From Prorocentrum cordatum (Eukaryota > Sar > Dinophyceae > Prorocentrales > Prorocentraceae), in contig CAUYUJ010000867.1 in assembly GCA_963575745.1 (NCBI GenBank), positions 31,001-95,000 on the forward strand: a DNA stretch of 64,000 bases, read 5' to 3'. Below, one piece after another: positions 10,801 through 21,140 of the stretch (position 1 is its first letter; each line of letters begins with the position of its first letter). The notes below the pieces were generated by a model that saw only the letters and a program-made list of their open reading frames with translations, was not told where the DNA came from and made no database searches. Made by a program: the position numbers and the translations under genes.

Positions 10801-11307
10801 GGAAGATATATGTACGGAAGTGTGAAGGTCGGTTTCAAAGAAGGGACACCACGGGACACTCTTTGGAGAATAAAGAAATGGATGGATATGGTCTGTAAGG
10901 AACCAGCCGATCGCATTGCCCCGCCCCCAGGTTATACGTATCCAGATGCCGATGTTCTCACTCATGATATGGACACGCCAATCGATCCCAGAAAGATTCG
11001 TACGTTAGTGGAGTGTGCACCCTGGAAGCGTGATCATGTGAAAGCGATTGCTCGTTTCTGTGGGACTTGGCGAAGTATGACCTCGGCTCATGTTCAAATC
11101 GAGATCCGTGGGGAGGTGGGGCCACCGAGAAGTCAGATTTGGACTCAAGCTGTTCCGAATTTCCGACCCGTCTGTTTTGCGACGTATACGAATACCACAG
11201 GGGCCTGGGTTCTTCATGCTGATGCATGGGCTCGTATTGTTTCTATTTATCCTGCGCTGAAGGTCCCCATGAATGATATACTTCAGGAAGTGAATCGTAG
11301 GCAGTGA
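10801..11307 (+). pseudogene. Continuation of LINE ORF between two TGA stops
   Basis: Same reading frame as the ORFs on both sides, with an ATG at 10810. It encodes about 165 residues with PPPGYTYPDADV and RKIRTLVECAPWKRDH, most likely the C-terminal part of the ORF1 product. It closes with TGA at 11305-11307 directly before the endonuclease frame. All three segments share one frame, so an ancestral ORF1-ORF2 polyprotein broken by two TGA codons fits best. A natural stop between ORF1 and ORF2 is the alternative for the second TGA. Confidence 0.6.
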
Positions 11308-14300
11308 CGTTTGCGGCGCCTCGTCCGAGGCATACGTTTGGCGAGCTGGAACCTGAACAAAGCAGGGGAGGCTCATTTCAAATGTGCTGAGATTCTCCAT
11401 CATATGAGGGCATGTGGTGGGCTCTTTGCATGTCAGGAAACTCAATACCTTGTGCGCGGGAAATTTGAACGCTTGGGGTGGCGCATCAAAACTAGTTCGT
11501 GTAGTAAGGCAGCTCTCATCTTCGACAGATCTTGGGCGGCTGCCGTCCGTATGTTCTTCACTTGTTTCATGAGGTTCGTTATCGGTGTCTTTGGGTCAGA
11601 GAAGTCACCACTCATTATTGTGTCAGCGTATTTGCCAGACCCTCATGTGGAGGATTGTGTAGAGATTGCTGCGGAGGTATATGAGCAGATCGGTCGTGCT
11701 CGCAATGCTCTCCGCACTAAGTTTCCTCAGGCCAGCTTTTGTGTTCTGCTCGATGCAAATGTGGAGATTCCGTCTGGATGCAGGTTTACGTATATTGGGG
11801 AGGAGTATGAGGCTACTGGAGAGGAAGGTACTCGTACGGACAGAAGGTGGGAGAGAGGAGGAGACGGTACACAGCAGATTGAGAGGAGGAGTCGGAGGAG
11901 GAGGCTGAAGGAGCTGCTGTTAGAGTTCATGGAATCACATGGACTCAAGGCCGCCAACACTTTCTGTACTAGGAGGCATACCTGGGAGTCGTGGGGGGAG
12001 AACAAGTTTCTGACTTCGAAGAGGGTCCTGGATTACCTAATGGTCCCTCACCGTTGGGAGTTCTCGGATCTGGAGGTGAAGTGGTGTTTCAAGAGGGGTG
12101 GGAAGAAGCAGTTCAGTAGATTATCCGATCACGCAATCATCACGGCGAGTTTCACTGACCCTGGGAATGTGATTGTTCGTCGCCCTGACCCCCAGCCTGG
12201 TCAGAAGTCTAGGCCGTCTCTGGTCGGATACAAGTGTTCGACTTGGGCTGATGAGCATCAGGCTCGACAGCATGTGGATTCGAATCTAGGCGGTGCTGCC
12301 TTTGCTCGTTCAAGGTGTCCGTCTGTGACCTGTCCACAGTGTCTGGAGAGTACTATGCTGGAGGCGTACTTATCACCGACGGTGGACTACTCCACCACGG
12401 GTGCGAGAAGACCGAGAGAGCCGTCCAGGCCGGTGCAGCTCACAAGAGCGGAGGAGGAGGTTAAGATGTGTCCGAAGGAGGAAGTGGAGAGGTTGAGGAG
12501 GTTAAAGAATGAGGCTAATCGTCTACGCAGAGGTTATCGACGTGATATGATTATGTGCAGATGCCCCCCAACAAAGCGTAAGGTCAGATATACTATCAAA
12601 CATTTAGTGGTGGATGGGAGGGAGACGGAGGACCGTGAGGAGTGGAAGGAGGAGCTCGACAAGTTCGTTCGTTTCAAGGTGTCGTCCGAAGAGATACGCA
12701 ATTCCACCAACAGTATGATGGAGGAGATCAGGATGAGGGCTGTACATGAGGTACGATCCACATCAGTTGTGGGAATTAGTATGGCGCTGCTTCTCAGAGC
12801 ACGTGCTCGGCTGAAGACCCAGAGGGCTACTGGGCCAGACGGGATACCGTGCGAGATTCTAAGGAGCTTGCCGTGGTGTGCTCTCAGAGCGATCCAGAAG
12901 TTGTTCGATAAAATCATCAAGCTCACGATTCCGTATCCTCAGTCGTGGCGTGAGATTCTCGTCTCTTTTATGCCAAAAACTCCAGGGATTACTAAGTTAA
13001 AAGACGGACGTTTGCTGTGTATGCAGAATGCTGTTTCGAGATGGTTCAGTTCCTGTATTGTTCTCCTGGTTGAGGGTCATATTGAAAGAAACGGAGTGTT
13101 TCGTCATATTGGGTTGTATGGTTTCCAGGAACATCGTCGTACACACGAAATCACGGCTAGCATCAAACACATAGGTCAACATGCTGCACAATGGGGAAAA
13201 GGGGAAACGGCACACTTGGCGAACGCTGATGTCCTTCAGGCGTTCGATCACTGCACGGTGGCCAATGTCAGGCGCGGGTTGGATCATGCGAGTGTACCCC
13301 TATACCTACAGTATGCTCTACTTAACCCCTTGTGCGAATGTGTAGGCACTGTCTATTATGATGGGATTGAGGTGGTGGAGGTTAGGTGGGACAAATGTAT
13401 TCGGACGGGAGGGCCTGAGGGCCCGTTGGCCTTCAATCTTATTGTTGCTGCTATGTGGGGCTCCACGATTCGAGAATGGGACATACTAGGACTAGGTTAT
13501 CATATTGAGTTTGCGACTGGCTCGACTAGCTGTGTTTCGATTATCAATCACTTCCTTTGGGCGGACATCTGTTATGTATTGGCTCGGAGTCGAGAGGAAC
13601 TCACACGCATGTTATACGGTCTAACTACACAGTTACATGATTATGGCATGAGATGGAAGGAATCCAGCCTAATGTACATGGTGTTCGGGGTCGAGCCTCC
13701 GCGAGATGTGGAAGGGGAAATACTACGCACTGCTGATCTTGTTCTCTCGATGGGGTCGGAGGCGTCTGGAGTGTATCGATTTAGAAGGACGACGGAGATG
13801 GAGGTGCTTGGGGCTCATATTTGTTCTGATCTACATGTGAATGAACATCCTGATTTGGACGCTCGTATTGACTGTGCTCGCAGGGCCTTCTGGGGGCAGG
13901 CGACCTTCTTCCGCTCCACGGCCATCCCGTTGAAAGATAAATATGAGAGGTATGCTCAGAGAGTTCAGAGTATTGTGCTCTACGCGGCGGAGGGATGCAC
14001 GGTCGATTCTAGTTCATTGAGTGCCCTTCATATCTTTGAGGGCAAGTGCCTGTCTGTAATGTCTCGCTGTATACGGAGGGAAGGGGAAAGTTATCAGGAA
14101 TGGAATGCGAGGAGGTATGAACGGGCGAGACAAAAATTTCATGAGGCTCACTTTGCGGGTATTGTACAGAAGTTTCTCAGAGTGCATTGGATGTGGGCAA
14201 TTGACATCCATGATTTTGCCCACAGGCTGATCACAGATCGGGAGGCGTTGGAGGCGAACTCGATGAGAGCTTGGAGAGATTCTCGTTTCTCATGTCTGGC

Positions 14301-14658
14301 GTTTGGCCGACTGTGGGATATAATGAGGACAGATTCAAGCGAGGCTCTCAGATGTTGGGGAAATTGGAAGGAGGCCAGCTCAATGAAAAGGCATCGGAGG
14401 GGACAGGAGAGTGTCGGACTTCGTCCGTGGTACTATTCATTGGAGTCGTTTTACGGTTTATCCTGGTGGGAGTTCTTTGCTGGAAGTTTTGAGCATTTCA
14501 TGGATTTCGCTGCTAATGTTTGTTCGAGTACTATGTTGAAGTACTTCCAAAAGAAGTGTAAAGGTTTGGCGTCCTCAGGGGTGCCTGTGTTCTTGAACTT
14601 GGATGAGGATGGAAGGGGTTCATATTGGTCAGGATCGGGAGGATACACCAGCATATAG
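11308..14658 (+). CDS. LINE ORF2: APE endonuclease and reverse transcriptase
   Basis: About 1,116 codons. Endonuclease region (about residues 1-280) shows SWNLNKAG, ACQETQ, LLDANVEIP, VLDYLMVP and LSDHAIITASF, the Asn, Glu, Asp-x-Asn and Ser-Asp-His motifs of the APE/exonuclease III fold that nicks target DNA. A CxxC pair (CPSVTCPQC) follows. The reverse transcriptase spans about residues 490-900: ATGPDGIP, ADVLQAFDHC (motif A), TGGPEGPLAFNL (motif B) and LWADICYVLA (motif C). Motif C is normally ADD; here bases 13561-13569 encode A-D-I, so a metal-binding Asp is changed. The frame ends at TAG 14656-14658 while RNase H continues in another frame, which suggests an indel. Confidence 0.85.
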   Translation, partial: RLRRLVRGIRLASWNLNKAGEAHFKCAEILHHMRACGGLFACQETQYLVRGKFERLGWRIKTSSCSKAALIFDRSWAAAVRMFFTCFMRFVIGVFGSEKSPLIIVSAYLPDPHVEDCVEIAAEVYEQIGRARNALRTKFPQASFCVLLDANVEIPSGCRFTYIGEEYEATGEEGTRTDRRWERGGDGTQQIERRSRRRRLKELLLEFMESHGLKAANTFCTRRHTWESWGENKFLTSKRVLDYLMVPHRWEFSDLEVKWCFKRGGKKQFSRLSDHAIITASFTDPGNVIVRRPDPQPGQKSRPSLVGYKCSTWADEHQARQHVDSNLGGAAFARSRCPSVTCPQCLESTMLEAYLSPTVDYSTTGARRPREPSRPVQLTRAEEEVKMCPKEEVERLRRLKNEANRLRRGYRRDMIMCRCPPTKRKVRYTIKHLVVDGRETEDREEWKEELDKFVRFKVSSEEIRNSTNSMMEEIRMRAVHEVRSTSVVGISMALLLRARARLKTQRATGPDGIPCEILRSLPWCALRAIQKLFDKIIKLTIPYPQSWREILVSFMPKTPGITKLKDGRLLCMQNAVSRWFSSCIVLLVEGHIERNGVFRHIGLYGFQEHRRTHEITASIKHIGQHAAQWGKGETAHLANADVLQAFDHCTVANVRRGLDHASVPLYLQYALLNPLCECVGTVYYDGIEVVEVRWDKCIRTGGPEGPLAFNLIVAAMWGSTIREWDILGLGYHIEFATGSTSCVSIINHFLWADICYVLARSREELTRMLYGLTTQLHDYGMRWKESSLMYMVFGVEPPRDVEGEILRTADLVLSMGSEASGVYRFRRTTEMEVLGAHICSDLHVNEHPDLDARIDCARRAFWGQATFFRSTAIPLKDKYERYAQRVQSIVLYAAEGCTVDSSSLSALHIFEGKCLSVMSRCIRREGESYQEWNARRYERARQKFHEAHFAGIVQKFLRVHWMWAIDIHDFAHRLITDREALEANSMRAWRDSRFSCLAFGRLWDIMRTDSSEALRCWGNWKEASSMKRHRRGQESVGLRPWYYSLESFYGLSWWEFFAGSFEHFMDFAANVCSSTMLKYFQKKCKGLASSGVPVFLNLDEDGRGSYWSGSGGYTSI

Positions 14659-15268
14659 GGATCGCCTCAGCAAACGTATTGCGTTGCATAATATGCGTTG
14701 TACACAGTGGGACCTCGATACGGATAGGATACCACTGGACATCCATGGGGACTCACTGCTTGTTATTAACTGGCTCTGCGGGAAATGGAAAGTATTAGCT
14801 CAGGTTTATCAGAAAAGGGTGGATACTCTGATTAATAAGTTGGACGAAATGCAGGAAACTTACTTGGTGAGGCCTCCAGAGGCCGGCCGTGACTTCTTCT
14901 CTCATTCGTTTCGGGAATGGAACCAGAAAGCTGACTTACTGACCCATCAGGCCCGTCAGGGCCACGTGTACGCCGATTTAGTTTACCTCAACGACTTTGA
15001 ATCTCAGTGTTATATTCCTTGCCTTATCAAAGCCGGCTTTGATGGGGGAGTTTGTAGTCGCGGAAGTGCCTGTGGTGTATGGATGCAGATTGGTCTGCGA
15101 AACAAATATATCTTCTCGCGGACCGACATCATTTTCAAGGATGTGTATCTCGCGGCTTGGTGTCTACCACCGAGCGCCACTGTTACAGATACGGAACTTT
15201 CGGCGGCGGAGCGCATATGCGAGGTGATCCCACAGGTTGTGCAGACCTTCTTTGATCATTCGCAGTGA
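14603..15268 (+). CDS. LINE RNase H-like region with permuted motif order
   Basis: Overlaps ORF2 by 56 bases in a different frame; probably part of the ORF2 protein before a frameshift. In order it shows IHGDSLLVINWL, WNQKADLLTHQAR, then FDGGVCSRGSACGVWM and TDTELSAAERI. In standard RNase H the FDGG and ELSA motifs come first and GDS and N..AD follow. Here the halves are exchanged. The partial copies at 3-407 and 46712-47247 keep the N..AD-before-FDGG order. The role would be removal of RNA from the RNA-DNA hybrid during retrotransposition. It ends at TGA 15266-15268. Confidence 0.7.
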   Translation: MRMEGVHIGQDREDTPAYRDRLSKRIALHNMRCTQWDLDTDRIPLDIHGDSLLVINWLCGKWKVLAQVYQKRVDTLINKLDEMQETYLVRPPEAGRDFFSHSFREWNQKADLLTHQARQGHVYADLVYLNDFESQCYIPCLIKAGFDGGVCSRGSACGVWMQIGLRNKYIFSRTDIIFKDVYLAAWCLPPSATVTDTELSAAERICEVIPQVVQTFFDHSQ

Positions 15269-15527
15269 TATGCCACACATTGTTTCTTCTTTTCCGTGTC
15301 TTGTTTTATTCCTGCAGCTTCGCTGTTCACTGACTTACTCGTTTATCTTTGTGTGCTTTGCGTTTGATTGTGTCATTGCGGCATGTGATTCTCTTTATTC
15401 CTTCAGCTTCGCTGTGTGGTATAAGAGCTAACTGCTTGCGTGATGAATAAGAGGCTCTGTTTTGCCTGATACTTTGTTGGACCTGGCCTCAGTGGCCAAG
15501 ACGGTCCCAGCAAAAGACGCAAAAAAA
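15269..15527 (+). other. LINE 3' UTR, terminal hairpin and A-rich tail
   Basis: Two copies of CAGCTTCGCTGT, near 15316 and 15402, a GAATAAGAG phrase near 15445, then an imperfect hairpin: GGACC at 15479-15483, inner TGGCC/GGCCA, and GGTCC at 15503-15507. GCAAAAGACGCAAAAAAA forms the tail. The element at 29561 carries the same CAGCTTCGCTGT motif three times and a nearly identical tail, so this 3' end is the probable recognition signal for the LINE enzyme. Confidence 0.6.
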
Positions 15528-15560
15528 CCAAGGTTGACCTCTTACCGCCGGCGCCCAGTT
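15528..15560 (+). repeat. Right half of hairpin after LINE insertion
   Basis: CCAAGGTTGACC, CTTACCGCCGG and CGCCCAGTT complete the hairpin whose left half ends at 9652. The loop core has one change (GACCT instead of GACGGT). Confidence 0.8.
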
Positions 15561-15770
15561 CCCGGTGGTGCTGCCTGCCAGCCGGCAGCTGGTTCGGTGG
15601 CGGTGTCCACGTGTGCCTGCACGCGTGCAGGCACGCGTGGAAGCGTTCCTGGCAGCGCTTCGAAAGCGCTGCAGGGGAGCTCCCCAGCGCTCTCGATGAA
15701 AGATGTCCCCTCCCCGACGGTCTCTTCGCTCTCCGGGTTTTGGACGCTACCAATTTTAGACGCTATCAAA
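15561..15770 (+). repeat. Family C GC-rich palindromic element
   Basis: CCCGGTGGTGCTGCCTGCC start, palindrome at about 15607-15640 (TGTGCCTGCACG and CGTGCAGGCACGCG arms), an AGCGCTTCGAAAGCGCT inverted repeat, and end GGTTTTGGACGCTACCAA. The plus and minus ORFs over it follow from its composition. Confidence 0.6.
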
Positions 15771-16987
15771 TAACTCGTAGAGCTTCCCTTAGCTAGTTGC
15801 TGGAAGCTTAAGAGTAATTCCGGCGCGCTGGAGAGCTAGTTGGCAAGAAAAATCTCGACAGACCTTTTGCTGACTTTTGGTCGGTTGAAAATTTTGCTCT
15901 CGAAATTCAACAATTCGTTTGAGATCTAGTATTTCTTCTGACCATATTCGATCTTATTCCCGCTCGCTATCTCAATCTCAGCTCGATCGGGTAAATATTT
16001 CTGCAAAAAAGCATCGCGGCGGGATCGGCTGTTTCGAGTCATCTTGATATGCGTTGTCGGTATTTTGTACTTAACTCGAGCTGTAGGGCAGCTACAGAGC
16101 TCATTTTCACACAAATCGATTGCAAATCATCAGGCGCGTTCGTCTGTTCCATCTAGAGGTCAGAACTCGGTCTGCTGCCTGAGCTAGGTTCGCGAAACTA
16201 TTCGTGTTGTTGGAGTCATCTTGAGAGGTGCTGACAGTTTTCTGCACTTAACTCGGGCTGTAGAGTGGCTACAGGGCTCGTACTCACAGAAATCGATTCG
16301 GAGACATCAGGCACGTCCGCCTGCTGAATCCAGAGCTCGGAACTCGGTGTGCCGAGCTAGGTTCGGAAAACTATTCGAATTCGTCGAGTCACATTGAGAG
16401 GTGCTGTTCGTTTTTTGCACTTAACTCGAGCTGTAAGGCGGCTGCAGGGCTGGTGATCACTGGAAGCGATCGCAGACATCAGTCGCGTCCGCCTGTCGCA
16501 TTCAGAGCCCTGAACTCGGCCTGCTGCCCGAGCTAGGTCCGCAAAACTATTCGTATTGTTTGAGTCATCTTCGGTGGTGTCGATTTTCTGCACTTAACTC
16601 GGGCTGTAAGGGGGCTGCAGAGCTGGTAATCACAGGAATCAATTCAGAGACATCAGGCGCGTCCGCCTGTTGCATTCAGATGTCTGAACTCGGTCTGATA
16701 CTCGAGCTAGATTCGCGAAACTATTTGTATTGTTCGAGTGATCTTGAGAGGTGCTGTCGATTTTCGCACGTAACTCGGGCTGTAGGAGAGCTACGGAGCT
16801 CGTGCGCACAGAAAACGATCCAGAAGCATGAGAGGCGTTTGGCTGTTGCATCGAGAGATCTGAAATCGTTTAGGCTGAACAACTATTCGTTCTCTGCAAT
16901 TTTTTCGACATCGGTATTTATGCTCAGGAAGCTCTACGAGTCCCCCGGCGGTAAGGAAGGTTGACGGTTTACCGCCGGCGCCCAGTT
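15771..16987 (+). repeat. Family A repeat unit, complete
   Basis: CTCGTAGAGCTTCC at 15774-15787, leader, about five monomers, GGAAGCTCTACGAG near 16927-16940, then hairpin CCGGCGGTAA (16945-16954) and TTACCGCCGG (16969-16978), closing CCCAGTT. It is followed by the same CCCGGTGGTGCTGCCTGCC as at 15561, a short stub of family C. Confidence 0.8.
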
Positions 16988-17016
16988 CCCGGTGGTGCTG
17001 CCTGCCAGCAGCGTGT

Positions 17017-18273
17017 AACTCGTAGAGCTTCCCTTAGCAAGTCATTACTGGAAGCTTAAGTGTAATTCCGGGGCGCTGGAGAGCTAGTTGGCAAGAGAAA
17101 TCTCGACTGACCTTTTGCTGACTTTTGGTCGGTTGAAAAACTTTGTTTTCGAAATTGAAGAATTCGTTTTTTTTTTTTTTTGTTGTTTTTTTTTTTTCCT
17201 CCTTCTTCTTCCTCTTATTCCCGCTCGTCATCTTATTCCCGCTCGTCTCATCTCTCTTCTCAAAGATATTCGATCTTATTCCCGCTCGTCATCTTGATCT
17301 CAGCGTTCGGGTATCTTTTACTGCCAAAAAGCAGGCAGGCGGGATCGGCCGTTTGAAGTCATCTGGACACGCGATAACGGTTTTCTGAACATAACTCGAG
17401 CTCTGGAAGAGCTACAGAGCTGGTAAGCACAGCTAATCGATCCAGAATGATCAGGCGCGTTCGTCTGTCGAATATAGAGGCCTGAACTCGGTCTGCTAGC
17501 CGAGCTAGGTCCGTAAACCTATTCGTATTATGCGGGTCATCTTGACAGACACTCTCGGTTTTCTGTACTTAACTCGAGCTATAGGACAGCTACAGAGCTG
17601 ATACTTACAGAAAGCGATTCAGAATCATCATTCGCATTTGTCTGTTGAATCCAGAGCTCTGAACACGGTCTGCTGCCCGATCTAGAATCGCGAAACTATT
17701 CGTATTGTTCGAGTCATCTTGAGAAGTGCTCTCGGTTTCTGCGCTCAACTCGAGCTGGGGGGGAGCTACATTTCTGATGGTCACAGGAATCGATTTAAGA
17801 CGCGAGGCGTGTCCGCCTGTCGAATCCAGAGCACTGGGCTGCCCGAACTCGAAACTATTCTCTTGTTCGAGTCATCCTGAGAGGTGCTGTCGGGTTTTTG
17901 CTTAACTCGGGCTGTGTGTGGGGGGGGGAGCACAGGGCAGGTAATCACAGGAGTCGATTGGCAGACATCAAAAGCGTCCAGCTGTCGCATTCAGAGGTCT
18001 GAACTCGGTTTGATACTCGAGCTGGGTTGCCAAACTATTCGTTTTATTAGAGTCATCTTGAGAGGTCATAACTCGGGCTGTAGCAGAGCTACAGAGCTCG
18101 TAAAGAGGCAATCCACAAGCATTGGGGGCTTTCGGCTGTTGCGTCGAGAGGTCTGAAATCGCTTGGACTGAAAAACCATTTTGTTCTCTGCATTTCTTCC
18201 ACATTATATATGTCAGGAATCTACGTGTCCCCCGGCGGTAAGAAAGGTCGAGGGTTTACCGCCGGTGCCCAGT
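17017..18273 (+). repeat. Family A repeat unit with T-rich interruption
   Basis: Left end CTCGTAGAGCTTCC at 17019-17032. At about 17166-17217 a T-rich stretch with TTCCTCC repeats interrupts the leader, followed by three partial copies of TTATTCCCGCTCGTC. Monomers continue to the hairpin near 18231-18267 (CCGGCGGTAA and TTTACCGCCGG; loop GAAAGGTCGAGG). The terminus is decayed (GGAATCTACGTG). Confidence 0.7.
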
Positions 18274-18523
18274 CTTCGCCGCTCCAGAATCCCCGCAGCG
18301 ACTGTAAAACGTCGCAGCGGGTCCGGGAGCGCTTCGGGCACGCGCCCACGCGTGCCTGCACGCGTGCAGGCAGGCGTTGAAGCGTTCCCGGCAGCGCTTC
18401 AAGCGCTGCAGCGGAGCCCCCAGAGCTCCAGACGCGCTTCACGAGAGCGTCCGAGGGCCCCAGGAAAGTTTTCCGGCGTGTATTTTCTTTGCTCTCTGCT
18501 CTTCGGGTTTTGGACGCTACCAT
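18274..18523 (+). repeat. Family C GC-rich palindromic element
   Basis: Contains the palindrome CCCACGCGTGCCTGCACG with CGTGCAGGCAGGCG at about 18346-18379, an AGCGCTTCAAGCGCT inverted repeat and the end phrase GGTTTTGGACGCTACCA. A family B left end (CCTCGTAGAGCTTCG) follows. Confidence 0.55.
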
Positions 18524-21140
18524 ACCTCGTAGAGCTTCGTCATCGATGGGCTTGAGACCTCGTAGAGCTCTTCGTTATCGATGAGCTAGAGGAATTCCGG
18601 CGCGGGGTGGAGCTAGTTGGCCCACCCGGCCAGAAAGGACAAAGTGCGAACTTTTGGGTGGTTTTGCGATTATTTGAAAGATATTTGGCCATTTATTTTG
18701 AGAAAGCAGATTTTTCGCACTTGTAAAAGAATGTGAGGGCCTCTGCGTCTTGATATGAGCTCTGTAGGCGCACATTTACTATCAAAACACTTGGAGGAAC
18801 CAACTTCATGTCGACATTAAAAAAATACATTTGCCTCCAGAAGCTCTCTTCTTCGTCTCTGAGCACTCTTACGCGTGGGAGGAGCTCTACGAGGTTCCCG
18901 GCGGTGACCAGGTTGACGGTTCACCTCCGGTGCCATTCCTGCGCGGGGTGGAGCTAGTTGGCCGACCCGACCAGAAAGGACAACATGATATTTTTTTGGT
19001 GGTTTTGCGAATATATCTCGTAGAGCTCTTCGGCATCGATTAGCTAGAGGAATTTCGGCGCGGAGTGGAGCTAGTTGGTCGACCCGACCAAAAGAGACAA
19101 TGTGGCAACTTTTGGTCGGTTTTGCAAAAAGTTAAAAGATATTTGACCATTTATTTTGAGAAAGCAGATTTTTACGCCGAGCATTGGAATATGGAATTTG
19201 TTCCCAGAGCAGCTCAGCTCTGCAGGGCAGTTTTACTATCGGAAACTTAAGAGGAACCATGAAGTTGAGAACCGAAAATGAAAATTCTAGATTTTTCTAG
19301 ATATGTTCGAATGAGCTCTCTGGTTTAAATCTAAGCACTCTTACGCGTGCAAAGAGCTCTACGATATTCCTGTCGGTGACCAGATTGACGGTTCACCGCC
19401 GGCGCCAGTTTGAAAGATATTCGATCATTTATTTGAGAACGCAGATTTTTCGCACCTGTAAAAAATTATGATAGCCTCTCTGTCTCAATATTAGCTCTCT
19501 AGACGCACTTTTACTACGAAAACATTTGGAGCAACCAACTTTATTTCGACAACAAATCAATGTTCAATTTTTCGAGAAATGCCTTCTGAAGCTCTCTCTT
19601 TCGGCTCTCAGCTCTCTTATGCGTGAAAGGAGCTCTACGAGGAGTCCGGCGGTGACCAGGTCGACGGTTCACCGCCGGCGCCAGTTTCTGTCCCAGAAGC
19701 GTTCTCTGGGTTTTGGACGCTACCAAGTGAGCTTTCGGGAATTCGGGCGGTGCAGGGTGGAGCTCGTAACTCGTAGAGCCCTTCGGCATCGATGAGCTAG
19801 AGAAACTCCGGCGCGGAATGGACCTCGTACCGCTCTTCGGCATCGATCAGCTAGAGAAATTCCGGCGCGGGGTGAAGCTAGTATCTCGTAAGCTCTCGAT
19901 GAGCTGGAGAAATTCCGGCGCGGGGTGGAGCTGGATCGACCCGACGAGAAGAGACAATGTGGTGACTTTGGGTCCGTGTTGCTGAGATTTGGAAGGTATT
20001 TGACACTTGATTAAGAAAACATATTTTTCTCACATGTACTGGGTTTTGCTGCATCTGCCAGTTGAATTAGGTTCGTAGTTACAATATTACCATGGAAAGA
20101 CTTGCAGGAACCGATTTTGGATGGAAGCCGAAAAATAGTGATTTTTCGAGTTTTTCGGCTCTCGCTTCAGAAGCTTCCTTTCTCTGTTCTGAGCAGCGCT
20201 GTGCAGCAAAAGAGCTCAAAGTGCCCGGCGGTAATCTGTTTGATGCTTCGCCGCCGGTTCCGAGTTGGCCCACCCCGCCCGGGCGGACAATGTGATCACG
20301 TGGCGTCGAAGATGTGGGAGATTTGAAAATTCGTTTCGGGAGCCACTACTTCCTTAACGTGCAGGGTTCTGCCGCGTTTGCCTGTTAAATCTGCGGGTCC
20401 CTAGCTGCGCTATTACCGTCAAAAACGTGGATATATCTTTGGCCGTCGGGAAATATGTTCCCGTGCATTCGACAAGAGCCTGAACGCAATATACATTACT
20501 CCAGTATTTCCTTGTATATCTTATAGGTGCGTCGGTATGTTCAATATCGAGATGCTGAGTTGTCATTGAAATACAACCTACACTAAAATATTTTTTTCAA
20601 ATTATTGTTAGGCCAATATTCACTCGAGCTCTCTGGTCGACATCTCTTACGTGACTGAAGAGCCCTACGAGGGTCCCGGCGATAACCTGGTTGACGGTAC
20701 ACCGCCGGCTCCCAGTTGGTCGACCTGACCAGAAAGAATAAAGTGAAAACTGTTTGGTGGTTTTACGAATATCTGAAATTCACGATTCATTTTGAGAAAC
20801 CAGATTTTCCGAACCTGTAGACAACTGTGAGGGCGTGTGCGTCTTAATATAAAAACACTTGCGGAAGGAACTTTATGTCGGCATGAAAAAATGAATGTTG
20901 TACTTCTTGATGAATGCCTCTAGAAGATCTCTTCTTCGACTCTCAGCACTCTCACGCGTGGAAGGAGCTCCATGAGGTTTCCGGCTGACCAGTTTGACGG
21001 TTCGCCACCAGTGCCAGTTTGCAGACCCGACGTTAAGACAATCTGGCTTGGGGTCGGTTTTGCTGATTTAAAAGGTATTTCAAAGTTCATTCCTCTACGA
21101 GTTAGTGAGTTTGGGCACTGGGAGCCGGCAGTAAACCCTG
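18524..21140 (+). repeat. Array of family B units
   Basis: Several units of about 0.27-0.6 kb. Each has a left end CCTCGTAGAGCTCTTCGGCA with ATCGATGAGCTAGAGGAATT, GGCGCGGGGTGGAGCTAGTT, an A/T-rich core (GATATTTGACCATTTATTTT, GAGAAAGCAGATTTTT), ACTCTTACGCGTG, and right end GAGCTCTACGAGG plus hairpin. Hairpins are at about 18898-18930, 19372-19402, 19646-19678, 20226-20260, 20671-20707 and 20981-21010. The best copy (19646-19655 with 19669-19678) reads CCGGCGGTGA and TCACCGCCGG. Some copies are decayed. No gene is supported. Confidence 0.65.

Larger units (their letters stand above)
9653..15527 (+). mobile_element. LINE retrotransposon, nearly complete, mutated
   Basis: About 5.9 kb. It has a 5' region with a doubled GGCTCAAGAACGTCT motif, an ORF1-like region, an APE-type endonuclease with reverse transcriptase, an RNase H-like region, a 3' UTR with two CAGCTTCGCTGT motifs, a terminal hairpin (GGACC..GGTCC, 15479-15507) and an A-rich tail. 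It lies exactly between the two halves of one conserved hairpin. Two in-frame TGA codons, one frame change before RNase H and an altered RT motif C suggest this copy is no longer active. The whole coding region is on the plus strand. Confidence 0.85.
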
